Shown: positions 12,051 to 25,723, counted from the stretch's first letter. The stretch: 64,000 bases of DNA from Rotaria sp. Silwood1 (GCA_905250075.1 CAJNOP010000056.1:425687-489686); one strand, 5' to 3'. A program made the numbers and translations. Notes: generated from the letters alone by a model not told the origin.

Positions 12051-14857
12051 ATGTTGTTACTATTATTCTTTTTCTATTCTATTAATTTTGTAATGTCATT
12101 AAGTAGTCAAGAAGATTTATCAATAAAAAAATATTCTCAAATTGGTTGTTTAATATTAAAATCAGATAAAAAATTTATTGTTAATAATATTCAAGAAAAT
12201 TCTCTTTTATCTTATCAAACATTCTCTAGTTCACATATGACAATTGAATTATGTTTTCGTCTTTGTCGACGGTGGACTATATTAATGTTTAATAATCAAA
12301 CAAATTGTATTTGTTTATATACAATTAATGAACCATATGAATTCAATGAATATCTAGGTGAATTTTTACCAATTAATAATTGTACATCAAATGATATAAA
12401 AATTTATTCTTTAACTAATGATCTTTATATATTGCCCACGTTATTATCATCAACAAGCGATGATTGGTCATTAGATGGTTGTTATTATTTATATGGTATT
12501 CAGACAATTCGTGTTGATCTATGGTTAAGTGATGTTGATTATATTCAAGCTATGGATTTATGTCAAAAACATTGTCGAAAAAATCGTCGTACAAATTATT
12601 TTTCATTTTTTTTATCACGTAAAAAATCTTGTTATTGTGTACCTGTTAAAATTTCTCAAACAATTAAACCCATTGCATTACGAAAACCATTAATACATTG
12701 TTCATTTCTTCCATATATATGTCATGGATTTTCAAATTTATGTGAAAAATATTATTCAAAAACAAATATTGATACTTTAATTAAAATTGATGTTCAACAT
12801 TATTGTTCGACATTAAATTCAATTTCATTTGTTTTCGATAGAACATTTTATATGTGTTTTACATCTATTTTACTTCAAACAGAAATGGATTTTTCAATAA
12901 CAAGTAATGAACACAAATGTTTACCATTAGTTATAAAAACATATGAACAATGGAATTATTTAATTGAATCATCATGGATAACACATATAAAAACATTTAT
13001 TTGGATTAATCACAATTCAACATATATATTTGATGATTTATTAAAATCTGAAAATCTAACATCATTGTCAAATAATTTTTGTATGATTATTATTCGAACA
13101 GAATCAAATAATATTTCATATGAACTGATTCAATGTAATGCTGTACAGTTACCTGGTTATATTTTATGTGCACAAAAACCTTTTGAATCAGCAATTTCAT
13201 ATGAAGAAGAATTTAAAATGACGTATGTAGATATGCATAATACCGGTATATCCAATCAGATAAGATCAATTGTGTAGTTTATTTGATAAGTTTTGAAAAT
13301 CATAGAAATATAATCAGACTCGGAATATCATCATTTTGGAAATAGCCGGTAGTGAGATTCGAACAGATGACTTATGAAATATTTTGTCTAAAACATTTTA
13401 ACTATTATTGTGACAACTACATTAAATCATAGAGAAGTAGTTTCTACAAGACTAAAACATTTTTGATAATTCTTCAAAAAACAATAGTTGTATTTGCATA
13501 TGTTTGACTACTTTTCTTTATTAATTTTCATATTAATAATATTTTTCTAAACTTTGACAATTATTTTGATTAGAAACCATTGTTAACTTCTTATACTGAT
13601 TGATAATTATTTATCTTGCTATTGATTAGATATTATGAACTCATGTTTTCTTTTTTCATGTGTTCAGACTAAGAAAGATCAATAGTTATTTTTATAAATA
13701 AGCAATTGACATATATATATATATTTAGAAATAATGAATCAGAATTAATCGTTGATGAAATATTATCATGTCCATCAGAATTTGTTTTATTTAATAAAAT
13801 ATGTTATTATGTTCATTCATCATTTATTTATAATATTCGATCAGGTGAACGTTTATGTTATAATCAACATCCAAATAGTACGCTTGTTAAATATGATTCA
13901 CATGAATGGGGAAATATAAATGCAACGAGATTTCTTGGTCGAACATTTGCTGATATTTTAATTGAATTTTTTTATTATTTATTAGAAAATAAATTACTTA
14001 TTGAATCAATAGATGCATCAAATAGAAAACATTGGTTACGATTACTGTTTGGTGATAGAAATGATCCAAATGAATGTGTTTTACGTTATTTTGCTCGTTT
14101 AACAGGTTCATTTACAACTTTTTATCATTGTAACAATGGTGGTCATCCTGTTTGTCAATGTGAACCGATTCGAACAATAATACCAAAAATAATACCGATT
14201 GATGAAACAATATCTCATATAAGAAATTCACAAACCGAAAACAAAACTGAATCAATTGATATAACTTCAACAACACAAATAATTGTTATAAATTCAACAG
14301 ATATGTTAATTTTATCAAATGAAACAAGTTTATCATTATGTAAAAATTGCACAACAAATACTCTAGCTAATGAAAGTCTGGTTAATAATAATCATACTGA
14401 AATTAATTCTACATCTTATAATGATGCATTGCTAGGAATTCCTGATGGACAATTTAAAATGAACTATTCAAACTATCAACCATTGATAGTCATTCTTACG
14501 GGTCCAATTTTAGCATTTGCTATACTAATAGTAGGAATCGCTTTACTTATTCATCATGTTCGCGGAACACATGAATCATTTTCAACTAATAGTAGTATAG
14601 TAGGTACTCGTCGAACAAAACGTTCATCTACTATGATGACTACAAATGATTTTCCAAGTACATCGGGAGCTCTCTATGCTCGTTTCAAGCCTTCAGGACT
14701 ACCATTTTCAGAAATTGATACGTTTATTCCTGTAGATAATTCAACACCAAATGAATATAATATGGAACTTTTACCTACACTTAAAGTGCAAGTAACAGAT
14801 GGTGAAAATAAAATCAAAGAAGATGATGAAGAATTCTTCTATGCTACATTAAAGTGA
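12051..14857 (+). CDS. Type I membrane protein with WSC-like and C-type-lectin-like domains
   Basis: Model: join(12051..13222, 13729..14857), 766 aa; the splice (AC|GTATGT ... TTTAG|A) keeps the frame. A signal peptide covers residues 1-17. Two cysteine-rich units (about 30-120 and 138-230) have the spacing of WSC-type carbohydrate-binding domains, each with a CxxxC pair (CFRLC, CQKHC) and a CxC motif (CIC, CYC). A C-type-lectin-like domain follows (about 404-535) with CPSEF, WLRLLFG and a terminal CQC. A Ser/Thr/Asn-rich stalk with many N-glycosylation sites leads to one membrane helix (about 639-665) and a 100-residue cytoplasmic tail. The likely role is surface glycan binding or adhesion (inference). 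Domain calls rest on cysteine spacing by eye; no canonical lectin calcium motif is evident. Confidence 0.82.
13345..13423 (-). pseudogene. tRNA-like relic (type II tRNA or tRNA-derived SINE)
   Basis: On the minus strand, inside the intron of the WSC/lectin gene, the segment ends in GTTCGAATCTCACTACCGGC. This has a good B box (GTTCGAATC) and looks like a T-arm plus 3' acceptor strand. Upstream, TAGTTAAAATG resembles a D-arm end, and a hairpin AATGTTTT/AAAATATT occupies the anticodon-stem position. The 5' acceptor half does not pair properly and the A box is degenerate. It is best read as a decayed tRNA-Ser/Leu-like gene or a SINE head, not a functional tRNA. Confidence 0.4.
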
Positions 14858-14869
14858 CATCTATGACAA

Positions 14870-14875
14870 AATAAA
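14870..14875 (+). terminator. Poly(A) signal of the WSC/lectin gene
   Basis: AATAAA lies 13 bases after the stop codon of the upstream gene. With only about 175 bases to the next start codon, the 3' UTR must be very short. Confidence 0.55.
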
Positions 14876-15028
14876 AATATATTTCAATTCACTTCTATCT
14901 TAGCCATTCGTTGATCATCTATCAATTAATATCAGCAAACCACACCACATAATTTCCTTTCTTATTTTTTTAAATAAACAAAATAAAATATGATTGCATG
15001 AAAAATTTCGTTTTCTTCTCTTATTTTA

Positions 15029-15045
15029 TTTCTTTTTTTTTACAG
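15029..15045 (+). promoter_or_regulatory. Candidate (trans-)splice acceptor at the ubinuclein start
   Basis: A run TTTCTTTTTTTTTACAG ends exactly at the base before the ATG of ubinuclein. No donor or upstream exon is evident in the short gap after the previous gene. Bdelloid rotifers use spliced-leader trans-splicing, so this is a plausible leader acceptor. It decides the start at 15046 over the in-frame ATG at 14998. Confidence 0.5.
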
Positions 15046-18000
15046 ATGTCTTTGCCAGGAAAAAAAACTCGAGATTTATCACAATTACCAACATTGTGTT
15101 ATGAAATAAAATTAAATTTACCAATCAATTTTGATAGTAATCCACAAGAAATATCTTTTTTAGATTTAATTGCAAATGATTCAAAATTTGTAAGATATAT
15201 TTTACCTTTCATTCCATCTTTTCTATTCAATAGTTGTCTTTTGTTTTTTTGTTAGAAAAATGATAAAGAAAGTTTGGAATTAGTACTTAGCTCTTATGTT
15301 AAAGCATGTGGAAAACAAAGCGTTAAAGAAATTCTTTCTGAACGTGATGTAAGTGTTGTTTTTTTCTTTTAATGCTTTTTGTTTTTCATATAATATTTTT
15401 ATATTTAAGACTATTGTTGATGATAATGCATCATTATCTGATATAATTCGTGCATTAATGGATTATAATGATCAACAAAATGCTAATTTAGGTGTTGGTT
15501 ATAATGATCCAGAAAATGATGATTCATTTATTGACGATTCGACAGCTGCACAAGATATAATACCAAAAAATATGACAAATGAACGAGATGGATTTTATGT
15601 TAATGAAAAACATCAACCAATTAAAGCTCGATATTTAAGTGATTCGAGTGAATCAAATAGTGAAGATGAAGAAATTGATGATAGTGATGATGACGATGAT
15701 GATGAATCAAGTGAAAGTGAGAAAGAAGGAAAAGAAAAAAAGATAATTAATAATGTATGTATTATTAAACGAAAAAAAAAAAACGGTTTTATTATATTTG
15801 TTTTCTTGTTCATTTGTTAGAATCAAGAAGATTTAAATGAAAAAGTATGTTATTATGATTATGATATATTATAAATTCATATATATCATATATTTTTTAG
15901 AATGCAAAAAAGGCTAAAACAGATGATAATGCAATTCCAAAATTACCAAATATCAAACGTAAACGGTATGTCATCTATTAAATCATTGATCTGATGGGAA
16001 AATTGTCCAAACTAGTACTCACCGTTTGAACTTATATTATATTCACAGAGAGGTCTTCGTAAGATTAACAAAATTCTAAATGCGGTCGTGCGCCTATGAA
16101 TATCTGGTGTTGAGTTATAATCATTTTATTGAATTTTCAATCTAAAAGTTTTAACCGAAAAGAATATTCCTTTGTCAAGATATTGAATTTCCGAAAAACT
16201 GATCGTTCACCACAAAAATTAAGTTTATTTGAAAATTTAGTATTTCGGCAAAGGAATGTTCTCTTCGCCTGAAACTTTCAGAATATTTCTAGAAACATCT
16301 TGTTCTCGAGAAGGATAAAACCAATCCACCTGAAATTTCTATTACAGATAAAAAACGACTCCAAAATAAAAATATACATGTTCGAAGAAAAGAATTTTTA
16401 AAGAAGGGTATAGATTGAGTACTGTTCGAAGTTATCTTCGAAGATATTTCAAAGATGTTTTTTTTTTTGAGCTAAATATATCAAAGTTTGGATCCAACAC
16501 CAGATTATTGGTGTTCAGAACTCTAAAAATCCAGATAGGAAGATTAAAATCAAAAACGATCAATTTCAATTCTATAGAATACATTCAAGTATCTGTCATA
16601 AATGTTCAAAAACTTGGTTTAAATATTGTTTTTCCTCGTACATGTATCTTCTTAGTCTTAGTGCTTTATCTCTAGTGAGAATTCCAGGCAGATCAGTTAC
16701 GCTGTCTTCGATAACTAGTTTTGTTGATATTGGCTTGCTTGAAAAGTATCTGATTGAATATTTCCAATATGAAATATTTATACTATAGATAAGATTGACT
16801 TTGTTCATTGAAGTTAATCCACTTATTTTAAAAATTAGAACTCAATACAAAAAAAAAGAATGATATCAATCAGGAATTTGCGCTTTCTACAAGCGAAAAT
16901 GATCCTATGAAAAAAAAAAAATCTAATGGAATTTGAATTCGTTGTTGATTTTTTATAATGTATTATTTTATTTTAGAAGTATATCTGATATTGAAACACC
17001 TTCATTAACAACCAATTTTGATGATCAAATTAATAACAGCAAGCCAGTCGATGAAACAGTTAAAAAAGTTAAAAAATCAAGTGAAACAATTAATGAACAA
17101 TCTATACCAAATGCAGTAACATATGTTTTACCAAATGAAATAGACAATGATATTAAACAATCGATCGAAAAATTATCCAAAGTTGGTTTTTAATTTTTTT
17201 TTTGTTTTTGATTAAATCTTTGAGTTTCTTTTTTCTATTTAGTTAATTTCATCTGATCAAACAAATACTAATGCTCAAAAGAAGATTGAACGTCTTTTTG
17301 ATTCTACTGTGTGTCGTGAATTACTTGAGTAAATAATAATTTTTAAAGAAAATATTTTGAAAACATTTTTCTGTTTTACTTTCAAGTTTGGTAAAAAAAC
17401 TTCATCGTCATACAAATGCTAATCGACAATTAGTATTTGATATTTTAAGTACAAAAACTGGTATATGTGCTTCATTATTAATAACACGAGGTCGATTATT
17501 ATTATTAAATGATTATGAACCATTGGTGGTATCAATGTCATTAAATGAACTTCGAGACAAATTAAAAATTGAAGTTAATCGTTCATTAGAATCACACATA
17601 CAAGCACATAATCAAGCAATAAAGTTTGTTATTTTTGAAATTATTCTTTTGAATAAATAAATTAGTAGTTTTGTAAAACACTATCTGAAAGGAATGTCGA
17701 AGAATAGCAGTAGAAGTTTAGATTCAGCTTATTGGTCCTAAAGTCTAATAGGGTGTGACACTAGTCTGACGGGTTGTACTAGCCTCTTCCGACATGACAG
17801 ACATAACCACAAGATGAATGTTCACTGCAATATATTGTGATTAATATCTTGCATGAATAGTAGTTGTGAAATCATAAACCGCAACATATATTGATTAATA
17901 CCCTCTATTATAATACTAGTAGATTCATTGTATTTCACATTTTTATTTCATCGGGTTATGCTAAAAGGTTTCTTTTAATTTTAGAGAATGGCAAAAGAAA

Positions 18001-20863
18001 ATGGTTGAAAATCCATCAAAAGATAAAAATCGAGGACCAAGAAAAAATTTTCGTTTATATAAAACAATAAAGTACTTTTAAAAAACTTTTTCTTTTTTTT
18101 TTTTACAAATCATTTCTATTCGATTGTATTTTATAGTGAATTAATTATTCGTTGTATTGATCGTAAACTTGAAACAATGACAATATTTGATTCAGATTCA
18201 TTAGAATTATTTCTTCATGATCATATTGTATCATTATGGGAAAAACCTGGATGGATGACAGCAAAGTATGTCTTTAAAAAAAAACAATCAATTAATATTG
18301 TTTGAATTTCTTTTGTTTGTTTTTCTTTTAATTAGAAAAATCATTAATGAAGTTATTAGACTTGAATATCGACCATTACGAGATATGAATGTACCTTTAA
18401 ATCAATCATCTCAAGTAGAAGTTTTATTTTATTTCATAATAAATTTTATTTTTCTTTTTTATTAGGCAACTCGAATAACAACAACACCTTCAATAGCTGA
18501 ACGAATAAAGAAAGATACTCCAACGATTCCACAACCACCACCGCCGCCGTCGGCACCATCATCAAAAATATCAAATCCTAATCCATCGCCAACAATCAAT
18601 GCAACAAAAGTTTCTCAACAACAAAATTTAAAAACAAATGATATCAAATCTTCTATTCATCCAACCACAAATCCAGCTCATGGAAAATCATTAGAAATGG
18701 CTACACGTGTTACAACTAATCCTATTAAACAGCATACACCGCATTCAACGCCGACTGAATCAATAACTAGTCAAGTAAGTTTTTTGTTTGTTTTGTATAG
18801 AATACATTTTTTTTCTATTATTTATTTATTTAGTCATCTGAACAGTCATCAATTAAATCTACGAAAACTGATATTGTTCGTCCAATAGTAAAACCAGCTA
18901 TAGTTTCTCCATTATCACAATCCGATTCAATAATTAAACGTAATTCAACATCAAATTCTTCAAATGTTATTGATCTGACTATGGATTTATTTCCTCAACA
19001 TAAAAAACATTCAAATGAATCCTCAAATTCAACTTCAAGAATAAATACTCATTCTTCTTCACATAAAGATTTATCATTATCACAACGACCAACTTCTTCA
19101 TCCACATCATCAATAAATATATCCATGCAACAACAACAACAGCAATTTGCTACAAAAATTACATCTGAAAAATCTCCAGCTGGATCTTTTCTTAAAGAGG
19201 CTCTTCTAACTGGTTCATCATCACCAAAACTTTCTGCGTCACCATTAGCTGTTGATAATATGCTGAATAAATCACTTAATAGTCCAAAAACGAAAACAAA
19301 TACATCAACTATGAAACCACCACCTCCACTCCCACCACCTACAACAACAACATTACAAAGTCCAACAAATCATACACAACGTTCTTCTAGTTCAAGCAAA
19401 AGTAGTACAAATCGTCCCTCAACTGATTATACTCATCATCGAACTGATCAACAAGTTAGATTTTTTTATTTTTAATACAAAAAAATACAGGACAATTTAT
19501 TTATCTAATATTTTATTTAGGTTCAACAACAAAAAACTCCATCATCTTCAAATCGATCACAATCAAGTACAGCATCACCTACGTCTATTTCACCATCATC
19601 ACGACGTTCAACGACGGGCTTTTCTTCTACACATGAACAACAGGTAAATATAAATTTTTTTCAAGATGTTCTGTAGGTATTCATTGCTCTCGAAATATTC
19701 AATCTGATGAGATCATTAACAATTCTATTAAATAACGAGAGAATGTTTTCAACTGATCAATCTCTTTTGAACTTGTACCCTGTGTACAAGAGAGAGTCCA
19801 GTGAGATTTGAAAAAGTTCAGAATAATAAGTCCTTTTAGACCTTCTATTGAAAGTTATTGATGTTTTACTATAGTTTTAACTGTTGGCGTGGTATATGTC
19901 AGTAAATCGAATGACGATATGGTAATTTGAGATTTTTGTCCACAGACAGGTCTATTTGTCAATAGAGTGCCCTGAAAGTTTCAGCTTAAAAGAATATTTC
20001 CTTGCCGGAATATTCAAGTTTCAAATCAGATCGAGACATCTTCATTCGATTTATTGGCATATGTCAAGCCAGAGGCTAAAAATCCAATAAAATACTTATA
20101 ACTCTGAACAGAAGATCTAAGGAGCATTATCCTTCTGAATTGTTTTCGTATCTCACTGAGATCCAATTTATGCACAGAATCCGAATTCAAAAGTGTTTGA
20201 TCAGTTAAAAAATGTTCTCTTGTAAGCTGAGTGATAACGAGTTTCAAAATTCATTGGAAATAAAGGTTTTGTATCAGTTCAGAAATTATTCAACATGTTG
20301 AGATAGTGTTGAGTATTTAGTTAATTGACCAAGTGTTTCTTGAGGTATATAAACGGCGATGGAAATACCTTCAGTTTTTGAATCATTTATTTTATTACGT
20401 GCAGACTTATCATAGCCAACTGTAAAATCCTTTCTTTTGGTTTGCTTCTACTTCATTTTATTAATTAGTTGAAAATTACTGGTTTTCGAGATCGAACTTG
20501 AACAGTTCGGTGCATATCTATTTTAACGCTTTCGAAATAAAAATGTTTTTAAAGTTTATTCATCACTACTTGATCGATTTATACTTTGCTTGTTGTTCTT
20601 TATTCTATTCCTTATAGTCAAATCGTGGTCTTTCATCTCAAGTTGCTATTCCATCAGCATTATCACAATCGATTCATTGGGATCAAGCAACATTACAATT
20701 AGCTGCAGCTGCTCTAGCTAATCCTCAATTACTTAATTCAACTGTATTTGATCCAAGTTTATTTAATTCAGTTTTTGCTAGTGCTGCAAGTATTGTTTCG
20801 TCTAATCAATCCTCATCACGTCAGCAACACTCACAAAATACGAATAATAATCGACGAACTTGA
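15046..20863 (+). CDS. UBN1: Ubinuclein, HIRA histone-chaperone complex subunit
   Basis: Model: join(15046..15189, 15256..15348, 15410..15754, 15821..15844, 15901..15965, 16977..17181, 17243..17328, 17387..17623, 17985..18071, 18137..18265, 18336..18420, 18466..18774, 18834..19454, 19521..19643, 20618..20863), 2799 nt, 932 aa. Nuclear. In animals ubinuclein partners HIRA in replication-independent H3.3 deposition. The Hpc2/ubinuclein-related domain is at about residues 107-145 (GVGYNDPENDDSFIDD...DGFYVN), followed by an acidic Asp/Glu/Ser tract as in the family. The ubinuclein middle domain begins near residue 321 (LVKKLHRHTNANRQLVFDIL). The C-terminal half is a long Ser/Thr/Pro/Gln-rich region with a QQQQQQQ run, poorly conserved in the family. 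Exon 4 is only 24 nt. Introns at 15966-16976 and 19644-20617 are about 1 kb and carry shared inverted repeats. UBN1 versus UBN2 is not distinguishable; invertebrates usually have one. Confidence 0.93.
16141..16281. repeat. Inverted repeat inside ubinuclein intron 5
   Basis: The left arm (16141-16195) and the right arm (16228-16281) are degenerate reverse complements sharing the core GAAAAGAATATTCCTTTG, with an outer end resembling CTGAAAGTTTCAG. The same module recurs at 19970-20023 in another intron of this gene. The end word also appears at the inverted repeat 5677-5828 in the receptor intron. This is a non-coding foldback family. Confidence 0.65.
19970..20023 (+). repeat. Second copy of the CTGAAAGTTTCAG module in ubinuclein intron 14
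   Basis: CCCTGAAAGTTTCAG is followed by AAAAGAATATTTCCTTGCCG and a TTCAAGTTTC tail. This matches the arms of the inverted repeat at 16141-16281. The intron around it (19644-20617) is otherwise AT-rich without an exon. Confidence 0.6.
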
Positions 20864-21044
20864 TTTGATCAACTAAGAAAAATAATGTTTTTTTTTTCTG
20901 TACTGTGATGTTAATATCGCATTTCCTTAGACAACGTGCCGTCTGTGTGTACAATGTATCTCTTTATATGTACATAATCTTTTCTCGGTGATTAGAACAA
21001 ATATTCAACATTATTTTGTAAATCATGTTTATTTCTTTTGTACA

Positions 21045-21050
21045 AATAAA
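21045..21050 (+). terminator. Poly(A) signal of ubinuclein
   Basis: AATAAA about 180 bases downstream of the ubinuclein stop codon, after a T-rich 3' UTR. It is the first canonical signal downstream of the stop. Confidence 0.6.
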
Positions 21051-22497
21051 ACAAAAATACTTTGATTTGAAATATTGAAAACAAATTCAGAATGAACGAA
21101 AAAGCAAATAGTCATATCTGATGAGTACTCTGGAATTTGAATAGATAATTGTATGATTAATAATTAAAAACTTAAGATAGTCGAATAGTTCGCATTGAAC
21201 TAGCATCGGTTATGTGTAGACTAAATAGTTTAAGACAAAGTTCAATATCGAAATTGAGACGAATACTTTAAATGAATTTATATGAAAACAAGAATATATA
21301 TCACTATCGAATCAGTTCATTAATGCGTATGATTACAATGTTGTTTTACTAATGGTGATAAAAACAATATTGATTGATGCAATCAATTAGTAGCAGACAT
21401 AGAATCTTTATTTGTGATATTATATGTGTCTGCATTAATCATGTTGCACATAGCATTGAGATGTTGATCAGCTATGTCATATTGATTATTATTATTGTTT
21501 TGTTGAAAAATTTCCATACAGAAGCAATTAATACACACGTCATGATAATGAAGCAAGCAGATATTGATGAGAAAAACTTCATTATAATGGGGAGCTATTA
21601 AGCTAATATTGATATGCAAAACAGTTCTTCTTAGATTTCTTCTTTTTTATTTTTAGTTGTTTTCTTCTGAGTTATCGTAATGATTGTTGATGAGACACTA
21701 CTTTGTTTTTTTATTGATGTTGATATCATCATTTTATTGAATCACATTTTTTCTTGAGTTATACTTACTGTGACTATTGATGGAGTTTTTAGTCTTACGA
21801 GACTAATAGCTGTATGTTCTCAAGAACGTTAAAGAAATAAAGTTTGATTAAGCTTTGACCCCCAGTGTGAGCACGGATGAGAATAAGGTTTCTATTTTAC
21901 TCATAGCTAACACCTGTATCAGTCCTTCTCTAATGTTATCGAGTGTCTGTTGAATTGCTTTGCTGGTAAATAAACGATAGAAGGTCACAGTATATTCCAC
22001 TAACGAAACTCAAAACGAAATTTTCAGAATCATAATATCCCACCAGGTCAATCAATTATATAAAAAGAGAAGCCATTGAAGTTCCAACATACATTCCTCT
22101 GCCTCTTCCGTCGATTACGAAGTATTAGCTCTAATGATATTGTCTTCACCACTGTTTTTAAGCAATAAATGAATGGAAGAAGTTTTTTATTCACAAGATA
22201 AACTCTGTAATGATTTTCCGTCTATTCACTAATGCTGCTACTAAAAGAACCCAACTGCTGCAGTCTGCAGCTTTACTAACGATGACAATGACATTGACTA
22301 CAAAAACCACAATAAAACATCTATAAGACATATTAGAGGCATCTGCTCACAATAGTGAAAATCATAGGAAGTATTATTTCGTGTAACTGACACAACAAAG
22401 TTTTGCTTCATGACTTTTTAGCTAGAATGAATTGCTTTAATCATTCCCAATACATCAGAGAAAGTAGCGATGAATAGTCATTACTTTTATGCAAATT

Positions 22498-22550
22498 CAA
22501 AGGTGTGGGTGTGATCTCATCTTGACCCAAACGTGCATCCACACCCTTGT
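22498..22550. repeat. GT/CA hairpin repeat, copy A
   Basis: AGGTGTGGGTGTGA is followed about 20 bases later by GCATCCACACCCTTG, its approximate reverse complement. The flanks also pair weakly (CAAATTCAAA with TTTCGTAACTTTTG). The stem contains two TGTGGG-like units. It shares its design with the hairpins at 25724, 44582 and 47908. Confidence 0.65.
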
Positions 22551-23812
22551 TTCGTAACTTTTGTTCTTAAATAAACCTGATTGAGAAATATTTCAACAAG
22601 AAAAGTTCTTTCATGAGGGCCAGATATTCTTTTATGAATTTCACATCATTCTTCGCAGATGAATTGTCTATTACAGAAGAATCTTCTAACATATTGACTG
22701 GTCTACACAATCGACTAATAACTTCCGTCATTGACGAACCGTTAATGAGTACGGAAAGCTGATATAGAATTTCTAGTCTTTGAAAATTTTGTGTTTACCA
22801 ATAGATGCCAGGTGACTAAAACGATGAATCCTTGAAAACATATTGAAACACAGAGTGCATTTTTTTCCGAACCTAGGAAAACTAATCTAAAATATCTAGC
22901 GTATAACTTATTTTTACTAAGGAATTATTGACATATGAATTTAACGAAATCATTGCATAAAATCGTAATCTCTATTGTTTGCACTCAAAAAAAATTCTGT
23001 AATGTCGGTTACCCGAGAAATATGGTTTTTCCATTATTTTTGTGCCGAAAAGGCTTTCGACTCGATCATAGAATGTCTTTAAGAACTTTTCCAAATTGAA
23101 AATAGGTATTCGAAGTTTGAGAAACTCTTAAAGCGTTTTCTAGAAGGTGTCGAAATCCGTTTTTTCTTGTGTTTCTCGAGATATCAAATATTTTAAAGAT
23201 CGTGATTTAATTCAAAAGCATCAATAAAACTGAAATAGCAATTTTTGTGGCTTTCTTACACAGAAATAATATCACTATTGACTATTTACTAAACTGGGTT
23301 TTATGCGACATTGTAATTCTATTTGTCAGATACTTGCAGCAAATACAACCATGACTCTTATGGAAGTTACTTCAATATTTCTGCACATATTATTGGCACC
23401 AAAAATAGATAAAACAGGAAAGTGTATCTTTGAATGCATGTGTATTTAAATAGATAACTAGACAATATAATATAAAGATATTGAATTAACAATGAAAATG
23501 ATGTTTTGAAATGACAAAGAAGAGAAAGTGATTGTATAGAAATGGACAAATAGTTGTTAAACCAACTTTATATACCAAGAAAAAATTTTTCTCGAAAATT
23601 CTTTGTCTTCTCAGGTTCATTTACACGCGTTGATATGCCTTGTTTTTCATATTGATAATAGTGGAACTGAAGATAATTTCTAATAAGATTCAAAAATCTA
23701 TATTAGCAAAACATAAATAGAGACTTTTTCTAATTTTTGGATACTAAACCAATTGATAATAAAAATCTGATGGCCACATTCCTTCAGAGAATATTCATTA
23801 GCATCCTAGTTA

Positions 23813-24115
23813 AAGACACTGACTTGCATTGGTGATTAAAGTTCCCGCAATCAATGGTGAACATCGTTGAGAAAGGACATGGTTCATCGGAAAACAAAGA
23901 GAAATACTGCACCGAGGGTTATTGACACATATAGTATTTGGTACCGAACATGTTTTATTATCATTTTCACATGGAACCAAATCTTTACATAATACAACTA
24001 TGTCAATACACATTCCTTCTTCAGTTATTGTCATCAGTAAACATTCGCAGTCGAAATTTGTAGAACATGGCTTTGCTTTTGCTTGACACTATGGTGATGG
24101 ACAGTATCCACAAGT
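23813..24115 (-). pseudogene. Cysteine-rich coding fragment, decayed
   Basis: The minus strand encodes about 100 residues with 15 or more cysteines, including CGYCPSP, DCECLL, CKDLVPCENDNKTCS and TICVNNPRCS, interrupted by a stop after CGYCPSP. The spacing looks like a repeat unit of a secreted or membrane multi-cysteine protein. No start codon, signal peptide or flanking exon is found, so this is a relic or an isolated exon of an extinct gene. I recall similar cysteine-rich repeats in rotifer surface proteins but cannot name the family. Confidence 0.5.
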
Positions 24116-25723
24116 AGAAGTTTGTGTATCGATTGTGTCTTAACCTATAGAGAAGTTGATAAAAAAAAACAGGACGCATTAAATTACCAAAGATTTTGAG
24201 AGATGAAGATTGAGCGTTATGAGCTCATATTGGAGGCTCATCTCAATGTTTGAATACATTCAGTTTCTCATGCCTGTGACAATGCAGATAATATATCTAA
24301 CAACAGAACTGTATCAAATCATTGATTTATCATGGCAGCCTTATTTACAGTGCTGCTACTATCTGAATCAAAATTTGTTGTATCTTTGTGATTAGAGGAG
24401 TATTGTCCAATCGAGAACATTGCTGTTCTTATAAAGAAATGAGTTTCTTTCGACATATTTGATTACACAAGTCAAAAAAGGCACTATCAGAAGTCTCTGT
24501 GTGTTTATTATTTACATCGACTAGTGGATTGCAGCAACAAATGTCTCAAAGTGACGTACTATGTGACGTTCACTCCGTAAAAACAACATTATGCTTCCAC
24601 ATTAACGGTTGACTAGATGCATTCAAAAATGAAACAAATTATGTTTGTTATACAATACTTTTAAAAGTTTTCATGGCTTTTCTATGTATACACAGTCTGA
24701 AACAAAATATTGATAAGTGCGCAATAGTCATAGGTTTTCTTTGCAAGGTATGTTGACAGAGATGTATTTATACTATGCACAGTTGAGAAGCCTAAAAGAA
24801 TGTTTTTACTTGAATGAAAGTATTCAAGAATAGGAACAGTAAACAGAAAAAAATGAAGTATGTAAATAGAAAGGAAAGTCTTCTCAATAGCTGACTAAAT
24901 GGTAAACACTATAAACTCAAGAGATTTTCATTTTGTTTTGCTGAAGAAAAAAATAGGATTGAAATTGTTTTTTTAACTATATTATTTTTGTTGTGTTCGA
25001 TTGATTATAAGTTAGTATTATTCATCGTTTGATCTGCCAAATTTTAATATGAGCCTTGTGAAATTCGTGAAACTCATAGCATGCAAGTAAAAATAGGAGT
25101 TTTTTTGAGCTCTTTTGGGAACTGTAAAGATCGACAATGCACTGAAACATTTTTATATTGATATAGCAATAAATGAAGCATTATCGTCATCTTTCTCGGA
25201 CTTAGTTGTGTGCAACTGTAAAAAGAAAATTCGATTTATTTCTCTAGTCCATGATTCGGACAAAAGTCAACATCGAATAAAGCATCTCTTAGTCAATACA
25301 TCAGTGATTGAGCTCGGAAGAAAAACTAATCAACATTCATGCTTATCTTCTAAATAAATAAAAGCATCTAATTGTAAAATATCGGACTGGGCATATATTT
25401 TTTCTATCATAATAAACGTTTTTACATAATAAAAAATTTGCATAAAAATATATGATAGAAGAGTCATCTTTTGCGCACTTTCAACGACTGCCATTGCAGG
25501 ATGAAATGACGATAGAACGCCTAAAATAAACGAGAAATATTTTACTAAAATCTTTATTAGTTGATCAACTTTTCACGAAAAAAGTGCTACTTATGAAATT
25601 GTACTAATTGGATATTGTATTAAAAAATTTGAACAGAATCACATCTGGTCATAGATCGAACGTGTGACAAAATGGATAACATTAATGTGGTTCCCTAGAC
25701 AGATGCTCTCGCGACACAACTAC

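Noticed and set aside
15613..15813. Serine-rich open frame antisense to ubinuclein
   Set aside because: It is the mirror of the acidic Asp/Glu tract in the real exon.
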